Assembly: GCF_023149035.1 (NCBI RefSeq)
Contig: NZ_JAHXMY010000002.1
Location: forward strand, 1,054,001-1,118,000
Source: Microbacterium sp. EYE_78
GTDB taxonomy: Bacteria; Actinomycetota; Actinomycetes; Actinomycetales; Microbacteriaceae
Reading direction: 5' to 3'
Length of the DNA: 64,000 nucleotides
The position numbers and the translations under genes are program-made. This document shows positions 49,709 through 58,216 of the stretch, one piece after another (the stretch's first letter is position 1; every line of letters starts with the position of its first letter). The notes under the pieces were generated by a model. That model made no database searches. It was given only the letters and a program-made list of their open reading frames with translations, and was not told the DNA's origin.

Positions 49709-50350
49709 TCAGACCGTGCCCTCATCATCGCGCGTCGCGTCGGCGACCCGAGCGACGAGGACGGGCTCCTCCTCCAGGCACATGTCGATCAGCGAGCCCA
49801 GGAGTGCGCCGAGATCCGCCGATCGCAGCAGACGGAAGCGGTCGTACTCACTCAGCGGCGCGATCGCAGCGAGCTGCCACGATGCCTCGACCGGGTCGTC
49901 CGACAGCTCGGCATCCGGATCCCACCGCGCTTCCTCCAGGACCGCCGCGAGGGTGGCCACGCGACGGACGATCCGCTCGGCCTCACGGCGCAGGGGCTCG
50001 AGGCCGTCATCCCATTCGAGCGGCGGCAGCGGGGTGAGGTCCGCGATCGGATGCGGGTCGTCGGCACCCCACCGATCGACGGAGACCCGCTCACCGCCCA
50101 CGGCGACCACGTAGATGTCCTCCGCCGCCGGTTCGACCCGTACGATGCGGGCCATCGTGCCGAACGAGGACCGCTCCTCCCCGCCGCCCGACTCGAGTCC
50201 GCGTTCGATGAGGACCACGCCGAACGCGGGCTCCTCCTCCTCGAGCAGGCGACCAATCATGGTGAGGTAGCGCGGTTCGAAGATGCGCAGGACCAGCGGC
50301 GTGTGCGGGAAGAGCACGCTTCCGAGCGGGAACATCGGGACGGCATCCAT
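49709..50350 (-). CDS. LON substrate-binding domain protein
   Basis: The 213-residue product starts MDAVPMFPLGSVLFPHTPLVLRIFEPRYLTM, the N-terminal domain of Lon protease, and continues with FGVVLIERGLESGG. No ATPase or peptidase domain follows, as in the stand-alone bacterial LON-domain group, whose role is not established. The rest is helical. The ATG at 50350 is chosen because the conserved family start begins there. Confidence 0.88.
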   Translation of the reverse strand: MDAVPMFPLGSVLFPHTPLVLRIFEPRYLTMIGRLLEEEEPAFGVVLIERGLESGGGEERSSFGTMARIVRVEPAAEDIYVVAVGGERVSVDRWGADDPHPIADLTPLPPLEWDDGLEPLRREAERIVRRVATLAAVLEEARWDPDAELSDDPVEASWQLAAIAPLSEYDRFRLLRSADLGALLGSLIDMCLEEEPVLVARVADATRDDEGTV

Positions 50351-50416
50351 GTGTCCCAGTGAAGCAGTCCTCGCGCGGCCCCGGCCGTGCATCCGGGGTG
50401 AGAACGGGATGCCGCG

Positions 50417-51178
50417 TCAGCCGGCCCGGCGCGGGTACAGCGCTCGCACGGCGAGCCACGTGACGGCGACCATCGGGGCGAACAGCGGCAGTCCCATGAC
50501 GAGCTTCAGCGTGCCCAAGGCGGCGACCTCGCCCGCCAGGTAGAGCGGCAACTGGACCGCCAGCCTGACGAAGAACAGCGCGGCCCATGCGATCGCCAAC
50601 CAGAAGAAGACCCGTCGCTTGCGGCGATCCGAACGCCACGCGACGCCCTCGTTCATGAGGACGCCGACCGCCAGTCCGATGAGCGACCACCCGATGAGGG
50701 CCGAGACGAGGAAGGCCGTGCCGTATGCGGCGTTGGTGATCAGACCGGGGACGAAGTTGTCTTCACCGCGTCCCGTGAACAGCGCCAAGGCGGCGGCGAC
50801 ACCGGTCGCGATCAGACCGCCGAAGGCTGCGGCCGCCGGGGACCGCTGCAGCAGCCGGACGACGGTGAAGACTGCGGCCAGGCCGACCGAGGCGGCCAGC
50901 GACAGGACGAGATCCTGCCCCGTCACCGTGAAGAGGACCACGAAGACGAGACCCGGCAGCACCGATTCGACGATGCCCCGCCATCCGCCCATCGCACGCC
51001 AGACGACGTGCCCCGTCGTCGCGTCCTGCGTCGGGTCAAGCCCCGCCCGCTGCGCGGCCCCGCCGAGCGCCTGACCGATGAGACCGGATGCCGTGGGCTC
51101 CGCTGCCGCCGGTGGCTCGAGATCCGAGGGCCTCCGCATCGGCTCGGGCGGGTCGGAACGATCCTGCGGCGAGGTCAT
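50417..51178 (-). CDS. DUF3159 membrane protein
   Basis: A 253-residue protein. An N-terminal polar region of about 60 residues precedes five to six membrane helices with GWRGIVESVLPGLVFVVLFTVTG, SALIGWSLIGLAVG and RRVFFWLAIAWAALFFVRLAVQLPLYL. The family occurs in Actinobacteria next to DUF3710 and dut, as here. Function unknown. The ATG overlaps the DUF3710 stop by four bases. Confidence 0.88.
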   Translation of the reverse strand: MTSPQDRSDPPEPMRRPSDLEPPAAAEPTASGLIGQALGGAAQRAGLDPTQDATTGHVVWRAMGGWRGIVESVLPGLVFVVLFTVTGQDLVLSLAASVGLAAVFTVVRLLQRSPAAAAFGGLIATGVAAALALFTGRGEDNFVPGLITNAAYGTAFLVSALIGWSLIGLAVGVLMNEGVAWRSDRRKRRVFFWLAIAWAALFFVRLAVQLPLYLAGEVAALGTLKLVMGLPLFAPMVAVTWLAVRALYPRRAG

Positions 51179-51759
51179 GCGCTGCCGGGAGAGGCGGGCA
51201 TCTTCAGCGGGATGAGGTCTCGCGGGGGCATCGGGGTGCCGCCGCGCACGACGACCAGCGATCGGAAGAGGTCCTCCACCTGTGCCGCCGCATCCAGATC
51301 GCTCGCTGCGGCGCCGCCGATCACACCGCGCAGGAACCATCGCGGACCGTCGATGCCGACGAACCGTGCCAGCCGCTTGCCCGAGGCGCCCTCGGCACCG
51401 GCGACGGGGACCTCGGCGAGCAATTCGGGTCCGAGCGGCCCCTCCCGCTCCTCCACGCGTCCGCCCTGCTGCCGCACCTGCTGCCGGATCTGCTCGCGGG
51501 TCTCCTCCCACAGGCCGCTCGATCGCGGAGCGGCGAAGGGCTGAACCTGCAGGGTGGACCCCGCGTAGTCGAGGCCGACGGCCACGATGCGCTTGGTCTG
51601 CTCTTCGACTTCGAGTCGGAGGTTGAGGCCCTCCCGAGGCAGGACCTTCACTCCCCCGAGGTCGATGTAGGGGCGAACCGGGTTCGCCTCGGTCTCGTCG
51701 AACGGGCCGTTCTCGGCGCGGTCGAGCGGAGCCGACTTCGGGGCGAGCTCATCGCTCAT
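51175..51759 (-). CDS. DUF3710 domain-containing protein
   Basis: The 194 residues hold the family's conserved segments NPVRPYIDLGGVKVLPREGLNLRLEVEE and GPRWFLRGVIGGAAA. No catalytic motif is recognised. It has four-base overlaps with both neighbours, so dut, this gene and DUF3159 form one tightly coupled unit, an arrangement also known around mycobacterial Rv2696c-Rv2697c. Confidence 0.9.
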   Translation of the reverse strand: MSDELAPKSAPLDRAENGPFDETEANPVRPYIDLGGVKVLPREGLNLRLEVEEQTKRIVAVGLDYAGSTLQVQPFAAPRSSGLWEETREQIRQQVRQQGGRVEEREGPLGPELLAEVPVAGAEGASGKRLARFVGIDGPRWFLRGVIGGAAASDLDAAAQVEDLFRSLVVVRGGTPMPPRDLIPLKMPASPGSA

Positions 51760-52202
51760 GCGGATGGTCCTGTCGTGTAGCCGGTGGAGCCGAAACCGCC
51801 CTCGCCGCGAACACTCTCGGGCAGGGTCTCGACGGGGATGAAGGTGACCCGCGGAACGGGCATGACGATGAGCTGCGCGATGCGGTCGCCGGGAGCGACG
51901 TCGAAGGCCTCATCGGGGTCGGTGTTGAGCAGGGAGACCTTGATCTCGCCGCGGTATCCCGCATCGACGGTACCGGGCGCGTTGACGACCGTGATGCCGT
52001 GGCGCGCGGCCAGTCCGCTGCGGGGGACCACGAAGGCGACGTACCCCTCGGGCAGCGCGATGCGCACACCCGTGCCCACGAGTGCACGGCGCCCGGGCTC
52101 CAGGCGTACCTGTTCGGTCGAGACGAGGTCCGCTCCCGCATCGCCGGGGTGGGCGTAGACGGGGACATGTGCCGAGATAATGGGAACGTCCACGGTATCC
52201 AT
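51756..52202 (-). CDS. dut: dUTP diphosphatase
   Basis: Hydrolyses dUTP to dUMP, keeping uracil out of DNA. The 148-residue trimeric-type enzyme has all five motifs: AHPGDAGADL, VPRSGLAARHG, NAPGTVDAGYRGEIKV, GDRIAQLIV and the C-terminal GGFGSTGYT lid. An in-frame GTG at 52205 is an alternative start. TAGCCT nine bases before the ATG may act as a -10 of a short-leader transcript. Divergent from the DUF3093 gene by 15 bases. Confidence 0.97.
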   Translation of the reverse strand: MDTVDVPIISAHVPVYAHPGDAGADLVSTEQVRLEPGRRALVGTGVRIALPEGYVAFVVPRSGLAARHGITVVNAPGTVDAGYRGEIKVSLLNTDPDEAFDVAPGDRIAQLIVMPVPRVTFIPVETLPESVRGEGGFGSTGYTTGPSA

Positions 52203-52217
52203 CACTCCCCGAGGCTA

Positions 52218-52688
52218 ATGCACAACGTCGACCGCACCGCGCCCGTCTCCTATCGAGAACGCCTGAGCCCCTCGCTGTGGCTGCTCGTGAGCGCCGCCGT
52301 GTGCGCGCCCATGGCCGCCGTCGTCTTCTCACCGATCGACACGACCCTCGCGCTCGTGGTCGGACTGGCGGTCGGCGTGCTGCTCGTCGGCGCCCTCATC
52401 GTCGCCGCGCCCCGGGTGAGTGTCGAAGGCGGCGTGCTCCGGGTAGGACGCGCGCACATCCCTGTGAGCGATCTGGGTGCGCCCGAGGTCCTGACCGCAG
52501 ACGCCGCAAGGACCGCCCGCGGGGCCGAGTTGGGGCGCGCCGACTGGCATCTGCTCCGCGGTGGGATCGACGGCGTGGTGCGCGTCCCGGTCGTGGATGC
52601 GGAAGACCCCACCGCACGCTGGGTGTTCTCGTCCCGCACACCCGACCGGGTGGCGGCGATGATCACCCGCGCACAGCGGGGTCTGTGA
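52218..52688 (+). CDS. DUF3093 membrane protein
   Basis: A 156-residue protein with two N-terminal membrane helices (LSPSLWLLVSAAVCAPMAAVVF and TLALVVGLAVGVLLVGALIVAA). A soluble part follows that looks like a small PH-like beta domain (VSVEGGVLRVGRAHIPVSDLG, WHLLRGGIDGVVRVPV, PTARWVFSSRTPDRVAAMI). The family is beside dut in many Actinobacteria. Function unknown. GAGG four bases before the ATG is its only ribosome signal. Confidence 0.88.
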   Translation: MHNVDRTAPVSYRERLSPSLWLLVSAAVCAPMAAVVFSPIDTTLALVVGLAVGVLLVGALIVAAPRVSVEGGVLRVGRAHIPVSDLGAPEVLTADAARTARGAELGRADWHLLRGGIDGVVRVPVVDAEDPTARWVFSSRTPDRVAAMITRAQRGL

Positions 52689-52700
52689 GTCGGAGCGACC

Positions 52701-52997
52701 TCAGGCGGCGCACTCGGTGCAGATGGCACCGATGGAGGTCTGGTGATCGATCTGGGTGCGGTGCTTCACGAGGAAGCACTCGACGCAGGTGAACTCGTCC
52801 TCCTGCGGAGGCAGGACGACGACGTCGAGGTCGACATCGGAGAGGTCGGCGCCGGGGAGCTCAAACCCGGTGGGGTTGTCGGAGTCCTCGACGTCCACCG
52901 AACCTGAGAGCTTGTCGGGGACGCGCTCCTTGAGGGCCTCGATCGACTCGCTGCTGTCGTCTTCGGTCTTCCGGGGGGCGTCGTAATCCGTGGCCAT
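52701..52997 (-). CDS. DUF4193 protein with Cys-rich C-terminus
   Basis: The 98-residue product has an acidic N-terminal half (DAPRKTEDDSSESIEALKERV, DLSDVDLDVVVLP) and two paired cysteines, FTCVECFLVKHRTQ and AICTECA, that could bind zinc. This is the conserved actinobacterial DUF4193 family (Rv2699c-like), usually next to dut/DUF3093. Function unknown. The promoter region faces sepH. Confidence 0.9.
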   Translation of the reverse strand: MATDYDAPRKTEDDSSESIEALKERVPDKLSGSVDVEDSDNPTGFELPGADLSDVDLDVVVLPPQEDEFTCVECFLVKHRTQIDHQTSIGAICTECAA

Positions 52998-53216
52998 GCG
53001 AGAACGTCTCAACTTTCGGGGTGTTGCTGTGGGTGCGGCCCGATCAGGGCGGCGATAGTTTGCATCACCAGTCGGTGAATCGCAAATGAACCGCCGGGCC
53101 GCCGCCGCCTTTCGGAGGGGCCTCACCGCAAACTCGCGGCACGCCCCGGATATTCCCGAGGACGGGGGTGGCGCGTGACACCATGGGCGCACACGCTGGA
53201 TCTGGAGGACGTCCGC
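52998..53216. promoter_or_regulatory. divergent region DUF4193 / sepH
   Basis: No gene fits here. On the minus strand TTGCGA is a -35 candidate and AACTAT a -10 candidate about 19 bases later; between them lies the inverted repeat TCACC-AGTC-GGTGA (53065-53078). TTTGC or its complement occurs three times (near 53060, 53080 and 53128). These could be operator elements. Confidence 0.35.
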
Positions 53217-54254
53217 ATGGAACAGCTCAAGGTGATCGGCACCGAGGACGGTCGACTCATGCTCGCGACCGAGGCGGGCGACCGTTTCTCGCTGGCTGTC
53301 GACGAGTCGCTGCGCGCGCAGCTTCGCAGACTGCAGCGCGACACGGAGCCGCGCACGACGCGGGCGAATCCGCGCGACATCCAATCGCACATCCGCGCGG
53401 GCATGTCGGCCGAGGACGTCGCCGAACTCCTCGGGGTCCGAGTGGAGGACGTGCAGCGGTTCGAGGGACCCGTGCTCGCCGAGCGCGAGCACGTCGTCGG
53501 ACAGGCGCTCGCCGTCACCGTCCTGATCGGCGGGGAACTCGACCCGGGCGCACAGCCCACCTTCGGCAACGCCGTCCGCGCGAAGCTCACCGAGGCCGGC
53601 GCCACCGGCGAACGGTGGACGAGCTGGAAGGATCAGAACGGCTGGACCGTCAAGCTCGAGTTCACCGTCGGCGACGTCGACCACGACGCGCGGTGGTCCT
53701 TCGATCCGCGCCGATCCTCCCTCGCCCCGCAGAACTCGGACGCCGTCCAGCTGTCGCGTCAGGGCTCGCTGCCGGAGGGGCTCATCCCCCGGCTCCGCGC
53801 GCTCGATTCCTCGACCCAGAAGGATGCCTCGCGCTTCGACAGCGGCGCGTTCGGACCGCGCGCCGTGCCCGACGCCGACGCGACGACCGACGCACCGGAG
53901 GTGCGGACCTCATCGTCCCCCGCGGTGCAGCAAGCGGCGATCAAGCGCGCACCCGACGCGCCGGTGACGTCCGCCGAGACCGCCGATCTGCTCGAGGCGC
54001 TCCGCCGCCGGCGGGGACAGCGGGAGCCGATGCCCGGCGAGGCCGAGCCGCGCAAGGACGAGCGCGCCTCGTCGCCGGTCGCCCTGTTCGATGCGCTCGA
54101 GCCCGGGTACGAGACGCCCGCCGAGCCCGAGGCATCCGCCGACGAGCCGGAACCGTCGCCGGAGGCACCGGCGGAGCAGACGCGACGCCGCGGCCGCACC
54201 TCGATGCCGTCATGGGACGAGATCGTGTTCGGCGCCCGGACCGAGGACGGCTGA
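53217..54254 (+). CDS. sepH: septation protein SepH
   Basis: Actinobacterial cell-division protein (formerly DUF3071) that stimulates FtsZ assembly. The 345 residues open with MEQLKVIGTEDGRLMLATEAGDRF, then a helix-turn-helix-like segment GMSAEDVAELLGVRVEDVQRFEGPVLAERE (about 62-92). A long, poorly conserved acidic and proline-rich C-terminus ends in RRGRTSMPSWDEIVFG. The ATG at 53217 follows GGAGGA, better than an upstream in-frame GTG at 53175. Confidence 0.92.
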   Translation: MEQLKVIGTEDGRLMLATEAGDRFSLAVDESLRAQLRRLQRDTEPRTTRANPRDIQSHIRAGMSAEDVAELLGVRVEDVQRFEGPVLAEREHVVGQALAVTVLIGGELDPGAQPTFGNAVRAKLTEAGATGERWTSWKDQNGWTVKLEFTVGDVDHDARWSFDPRRSSLAPQNSDAVQLSRQGSLPEGLIPRLRALDSSTQKDASRFDSGAFGPRAVPDADATTDAPEVRTSSSPAVQQAAIKRAPDAPVTSAETADLLEALRRRRGQREPMPGEAEPRKDERASSPVALFDALEPGYETPAEPEASADEPEPSPEAPAEQTRRRGRTSMPSWDEIVFGARTEDG

Positions 54255-54259
54255 GTCCC

Positions 54260-55390
54260 TCAGGCGAAGGCGCCGAGGCGCAGCAACGGCACGACGCGTT
54301 CCTCATCGGTCAGCGACCCGTGCTGTCCGACCATGTTCTGCGGCTTCTTGTCCCGCTCGCGGTCGTCGTAGTACGCCACTGAGGCGCGAGCGGCGACCAG
54401 GACGTCGCCGATCCGAGGGGTGACCTCGGGATCCACCTCGGCACCGAACAGGCCGGCATCGACCGCCTCGCTCCTCGACATCACCCAGGCCCGGCGGGAC
54501 TCGGCATCCCGCCAGGTGCGGAGGACGTCCTCCGCGGCACCGTCCTCTGCGTAGAGGTGCAGCATGCGCGGCTCTCCGCCGACGAGGCGCACCCCGTCGA
54601 CCAGCGCGTCGCCGTCGCCGAAGAGCAGGTGGCGGTGCCGGGGAACGTCGACGATGCCGTGGTCGGCCGTGACGACGGCTCCCGCCGTGGTGCCCATGGC
54701 GGCGTCGAGCCGCCGCGCCGCGGCATCGACGACCTCGAGCCCAGCGGACCACTCGTCGCTCTCCCAGCCCCGGGCGTGGGCGATGGTGTCGAGCTCGGGC
54801 ACGTACGTGTAGACGAGCGCGCCGGGGTGTCGCAGGGCGAGCTCCGCCGAGACGTCGACGCGCTCGGCGATCGTCGCCGCCCCGACGAACCGTGCCCCTC
54901 GCTGGAGGGCCGCGGTGAAGCCCGTCTCCGCATACATCGGCTTGGAGACCACGAAGCACGGACGACCGCCGGCGGCCTCGCGCTCGAGGATCGGCTCGGC
55001 GCGCTGCCACGTGAGCGGGTCGAGTCCGTCGGTCTCCCATCCCTTGAGCTGATTCGGGGCGCGATCGGTGCCCGGGATGCGGACCCGGTACCCCACGAGT
55101 CCGTGACGCCCGGGCGCCTCGCCGGTGAGGAGGCTGGTGAGCGCCGAGGCGGTCGTGGCGGGGAAGACGGTGCGCGCGGCATCTCGTTTCGTCATCCGCT
55201 GCGCCAGGAATCGGGCGTGACCCGCACGCGCCGAGAGGTTCGCGCGACCGAGGCCGTCGACGACGAGGACGACGGCCGAGCGGGCCGGTGGGAACCAGTC
55301 GCCACGACCCTCGAGCGAGGAGAGGATCTGCGGCACGACACCGGTGAGGCTCCGGGCCGTCGGCGGGTCCGCGGGTAGGCTGAGAGACAT
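54260..55390 (-). CDS. nucleotide pyrophosphatase/phosphodiesterase family protein
   Basis: Alkaline phosphatase superfamily, 376 residues. Metal and nucleophile residues are all readable: [11 protein letters not shown] (Asp), [14 protein letters not shown] (nucleophile Thr), [12 protein letters not shown] (Asp, His), VTADHGIVD (Asp, His) and [11 protein letters not shown] (His). No signal peptide is seen. The physiological substrate cannot be named; the family cleaves nucleotides or phosphodiesters. Convergent with sepH. Confidence 0.9.
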   Translation of the reverse strand: MSLSLPADPPTARSLTGVVPQILSSLEGRGDWFPPARSAVVLVVDGLGRANLSARAGHARFLAQRMTKRDAARTVFPATTASALTSLLTGEAPGRHGLVGYRVRIPGTDRAPNQLKGWETDGLDPLTWQRAEPILEREAAGGRPCFVVSKPMYAETGFTAALQRGARFVGAATIAERVDVSAELALRHPGALVYTYVPELDTIAHARGWESDEWSAGLEVVDAAARRLDAAMGTTAGAVVTADHGIVDVPRHRHLLFGDGDALVDGVRLVGGEPRMLHLYAEDGAAEDVLRTWRDAESRRAWVMSRSEAVDAGLFGAEVDPEVTPRIGDVLVAARASVAYYDDRERDKKPQNMVGQHGSLTDEERVVPLLRLGAFA

Positions 55391-55477
55391 CCGGGCCAGT
55401 CTCCCACACGGATTCCCGCGCCCTCCGGACACGCTCCGGCAGCACACCCGACTGCAGCACGAAGACCGATCGAGGAC

Positions 55478-57934
55478 ATGGCCGCATCCCGCACCCCTCC
55501 CCCGCAGCCCGCCGTCGAGCGCATCGAGGACGTCGACCTCGCCGACGAGATGCAGGGATCGTTCCTCGAGTACGCCTACTCGGTGATCTACTCGCGTGCC
55601 CTCCCCGACGCCCGTGACGGCTTGAAGCCGGTGCAGCGTCGCATCCTCTTCCAGATGGCCGAGATGGGGCTGCGCCCCGACCGCGGACACGTCAAGAGCG
55701 CGCGCGTCGTCGGCGAGGTCATGGGGAAGCTGCACCCCCACGGCGACTCCGCGATCTACGACGCGCTCGTCCGCCTGGCGCAGGACTTCGCGCTCCGTGT
55801 GCCGCTCGTCGACGGCCACGGGAACTTCGGCTCGCTCGATGACGGCCCCGCCGCCGCGCGATACACGGAGGCTCGACTCGCGGCATCCGCACTGGCCCTC
55901 ACCGAGCACCTCGACGAGGACGTCGTCGACTTCATCCCGAACTACGACGGCCAGTTCCAGCAGCCCGAGGTCCTGTCGGCGGCGTTCCCGAACCTGCTCG
56001 TGAACGGTGCGACGGGTATCGCCGTCGGCATGGCGACCAACATGGCGCCCCACAACCTCATCGAGGTCGTCTCCGCCGCCATCCATCTGCTCGAGCACCC
56101 CGAGGCCACGCTCGAGGAGCTCATGGAGTTCGTCCCGGGTCCGGACCTGCCCGGCGGCGGCGTCATCGTCGGCCTCGACGGCATCAAAGAGGCCTACGAG
56201 AGCGGCCGCGGCACCTTCCGCACCCGGGCGAAGACCTCCATCGAGTCGCTCGGACCGCGACGCACCGGCATCGTCGTCACGGAGCTGCCCTACATGGTGG
56301 GCCCGGAACGCGTCATGGAGAAGATCCGCGACGCCGTCTCGTCGAAGAAGCTCACCGGCATCTCGGACCTCACGGACCTCACGGACCGCAACCACGGTCT
56401 GCGCCTGGTGATCGGCGTCAAGACGGGCTTCGACCCGAGCGCCGTCCTCGAGCAGCTGTACCGCCTCACCCCGCTCGAGGACTCCTTCGGCATCAACAAC
56501 GTCGCACTCGTCCGCGGGCAGCCGCAGACGCTCGGGCTCAAGGAACTCCTGCGGGTCTACCTCGATCATCGGATCCAGGTCGTCACGCGACGCAGCCGCT
56601 ACCGGCTCGCGCGCAAGCAGGAGCGACTGCACCTCGTCGAGGGACTCCTCATCGCGATCCTCGACATCGACGAGGTCATCCAGGTCATCCGCACCTCGGA
56701 CGACAGCGAGCAGGCCCGCACGCGCCTGATGGACGTCTTCGATCTGACGCAGCTCCAGGCCGAGTACATCCTCGAACTCCGCCTGCGACGGCTGACGAAG
56801 TTCTCCCGGGTCGAGCTCGAGGCGGAGCGCGACACCCTGAAGAGCGAGATCGCGAGCCTCGAAGAGCTCCTCGGCAGCGACGTGCTGCTGCGTCGTCAGG
56901 TCGCGCTGGAACTGGATGCCGCGGCCGAGGCCCACGGCACGCCACGCCGCACGCTGCTGCTCAACGGCGGCCCCGTCACCCCGCGGGGGCGCGCGGCCTC
57001 ACCGGCCGACCTCCAGATCGCGGATGCGCCCTGCCGCGTCTTCCTCTCCGCCTCCGGCCGCATGGTGCGGGCGGAGCTGGTCGCCGACGCGCCGCGCGGT
57101 GGCGTCGTCGCACCCGCGCGCCGGTCGAAGCACGACGCGATCCGGTCCGCCGTCGACGCCACGACGCGCGGCGACCTCGGCGCGGTGACGACCGCAGGCC
57201 GACTCGTCCGGTTCACGCCGGTCGACCTGCCCTCGGTGCCGGCGAACTCGGTTCAGCTCGGCGCCGGGACCCGCGCCGACCAGTATCTGGGGCTCGCCTC
57301 AGGTGAGCACGTCGTGGCGATCGTGCCGCTCGACGCGGATGCCCCGATCGCCCTCGGCACCGCGCAGGGCGTCGTGAAGCGCGTCGCGGCCTCAGAACTG
57401 CCGGCGGGCAAGCCCGAGGTCGAGGTGATCGCGCTCAAGCCCGGTGACACAGTCGTCGGCGCGGCCCTCGCCGGTGACGGAAGCGAACTCGTCTTCGTGT
57501 CGAGCGACGCGCAGCTGCTGCGCTTCGACGCCGCGTCGGTGCGCCCCCAGGGCCGCTCTGCGGGAGGCATGGCCGGCATACGCCTCGCCGACGGGGCCCG
57601 CGTCATCGCCTTCGCCGCCGTCCAGGCGGGCGAGGACACGGTCGTCGCGACGGTTGCGGGTTCCTCCGCGGCCCTGCCCGGGACCGACCCGGGTTCGGCG
57701 AAGGTATCGCTGTTGGCGGAGTTCCCGCCGAAGGGACGCGCCACCGGCGGGGTGCGCGCGCAGCGCTTCCTGCGGTGGGAGGACGCACTCCTGATCGCGT
57801 GGGTCGGTGACGATCCGCGCGCGGTCGGGGTCGATGGCGCGGTCCGCCCGCTGCCTGCCACCGGAGCGAAGCGGGATGCCTCGGGACAGCCGCTCGATGC
57901 GGCGATCGGTGCCATCGGCACCGTCGTCGGCTGA
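55478..57934 (+). CDS. parC: DNA topoisomerase IV subunit A
   Basis: Type IIA subunit of 818 residues. Catalytic Y129 is in [12 protein letters not shown]. The quinolone-determining stretch [13 protein letters not shown] has S91 and D95, the sensitive-type residues. The tower and coiled-coil region ([22 protein letters not shown]) and a C-terminal beta-pinwheel follow. It lacks the GyrA-box QRRGGRG type motif in the C-terminal domain, and its pairing with the ParE-type gene at 58217 supports topoisomerase IV over gyrase. GAGGAC precedes the ATG. Confidence 0.92.
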   Translation: MAASRTPPPQPAVERIEDVDLADEMQGSFLEYAYSVIYSRALPDARDGLKPVQRRILFQMAEMGLRPDRGHVKSARVVGEVMGKLHPHGDSAIYDALVRLAQDFALRVPLVDGHGNFGSLDDGPAAARYTEARLAASALALTEHLDEDVVDFIPNYDGQFQQPEVLSAAFPNLLVNGATGIAVGMATNMAPHNLIEVVSAAIHLLEHPEATLEELMEFVPGPDLPGGGVIVGLDGIKEAYESGRGTFRTRAKTSIESLGPRRTGIVVTELPYMVGPERVMEKIRDAVSSKKLTGISDLTDLTDRNHGLRLVIGVKTGFDPSAVLEQLYRLTPLEDSFGINNVALVRGQPQTLGLKELLRVYLDHRIQVVTRRSRYRLARKQERLHLVEGLLIAILDIDEVIQVIRTSDDSEQARTRLMDVFDLTQLQAEYILELRLRRLTKFSRVELEAERDTLKSEIASLEELLGSDVLLRRQVALELDAAAEAHGTPRRTLLLNGGPVTPRGRAASPADLQIADAPCRVFLSASGRMVRAELVADAPRGGVVAPARRSKHDAIRSAVDATTRGDLGAVTTAGRLVRFTPVDLPSVPANSVQLGAGTRADQYLGLASGEHVVAIVPLDADAPIALGTAQGVVKRVAASELPAGKPEVEVIALKPGDTVVGAALAGDGSELVFVSSDAQLLRFDAASVRPQGRSAGGMAGIRLADGARVIAFAAVQAGEDTVVATVAGSSAALPGTDPGSAKVSLLAEFPPKGRATGGVRAQRFLRWEDALLIAWVGDDPRAVGVDGAVRPLPATGAKRDASGQPLDAAIGAIGTVVG

Positions 57935-57935
57935 C

Positions 57936-58184
57936 TCAGCCGGCGAGCTTCGCCTTGACGTAGGCGACGATCGCGTTGGCGTGGCCGTGCCCGAGGCCGT
58001 GCGCGTCCTTCAGCAGCGACACCGCCTCCATGTGCGTGCGGGTGTCCAGCGCGTCGGCGGCGATGTCGAGCCAGTGCTGGACGGGCTGCCCGTAGGTCTT
58101 CTCGATGCTCGGGAAGTACGAGGCAGGACCTTGGGGCTTGTCCCCTGGGGCGAGGACGGGTGCGGTCACGCGGTGCGAGCTCAT
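57936..58184 (-). CDS. DUF4287 domain-containing protein
   Basis: An 82-residue protein with the family core GPASYFPSIEKTYGQPVQHWLDI and HMEAVSLLKDAHGLGHGHANAIVAYVKAKL. Small, soluble and helical. It lies between parC and parE, one base from the parC stop on the opposite strand. Function unknown. Confidence 0.88.
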   Translation of the reverse strand: MSSHRVTAPVLAPGDKPQGPASYFPSIEKTYGQPVQHWLDIAADALDTRTHMEAVSLLKDAHGLGHGHANAIVAYVKAKLAG

Positions 58185-58216
58185 ATTCGGGAGGCTACCG
58201 TCGATCGCGCCGCGGG

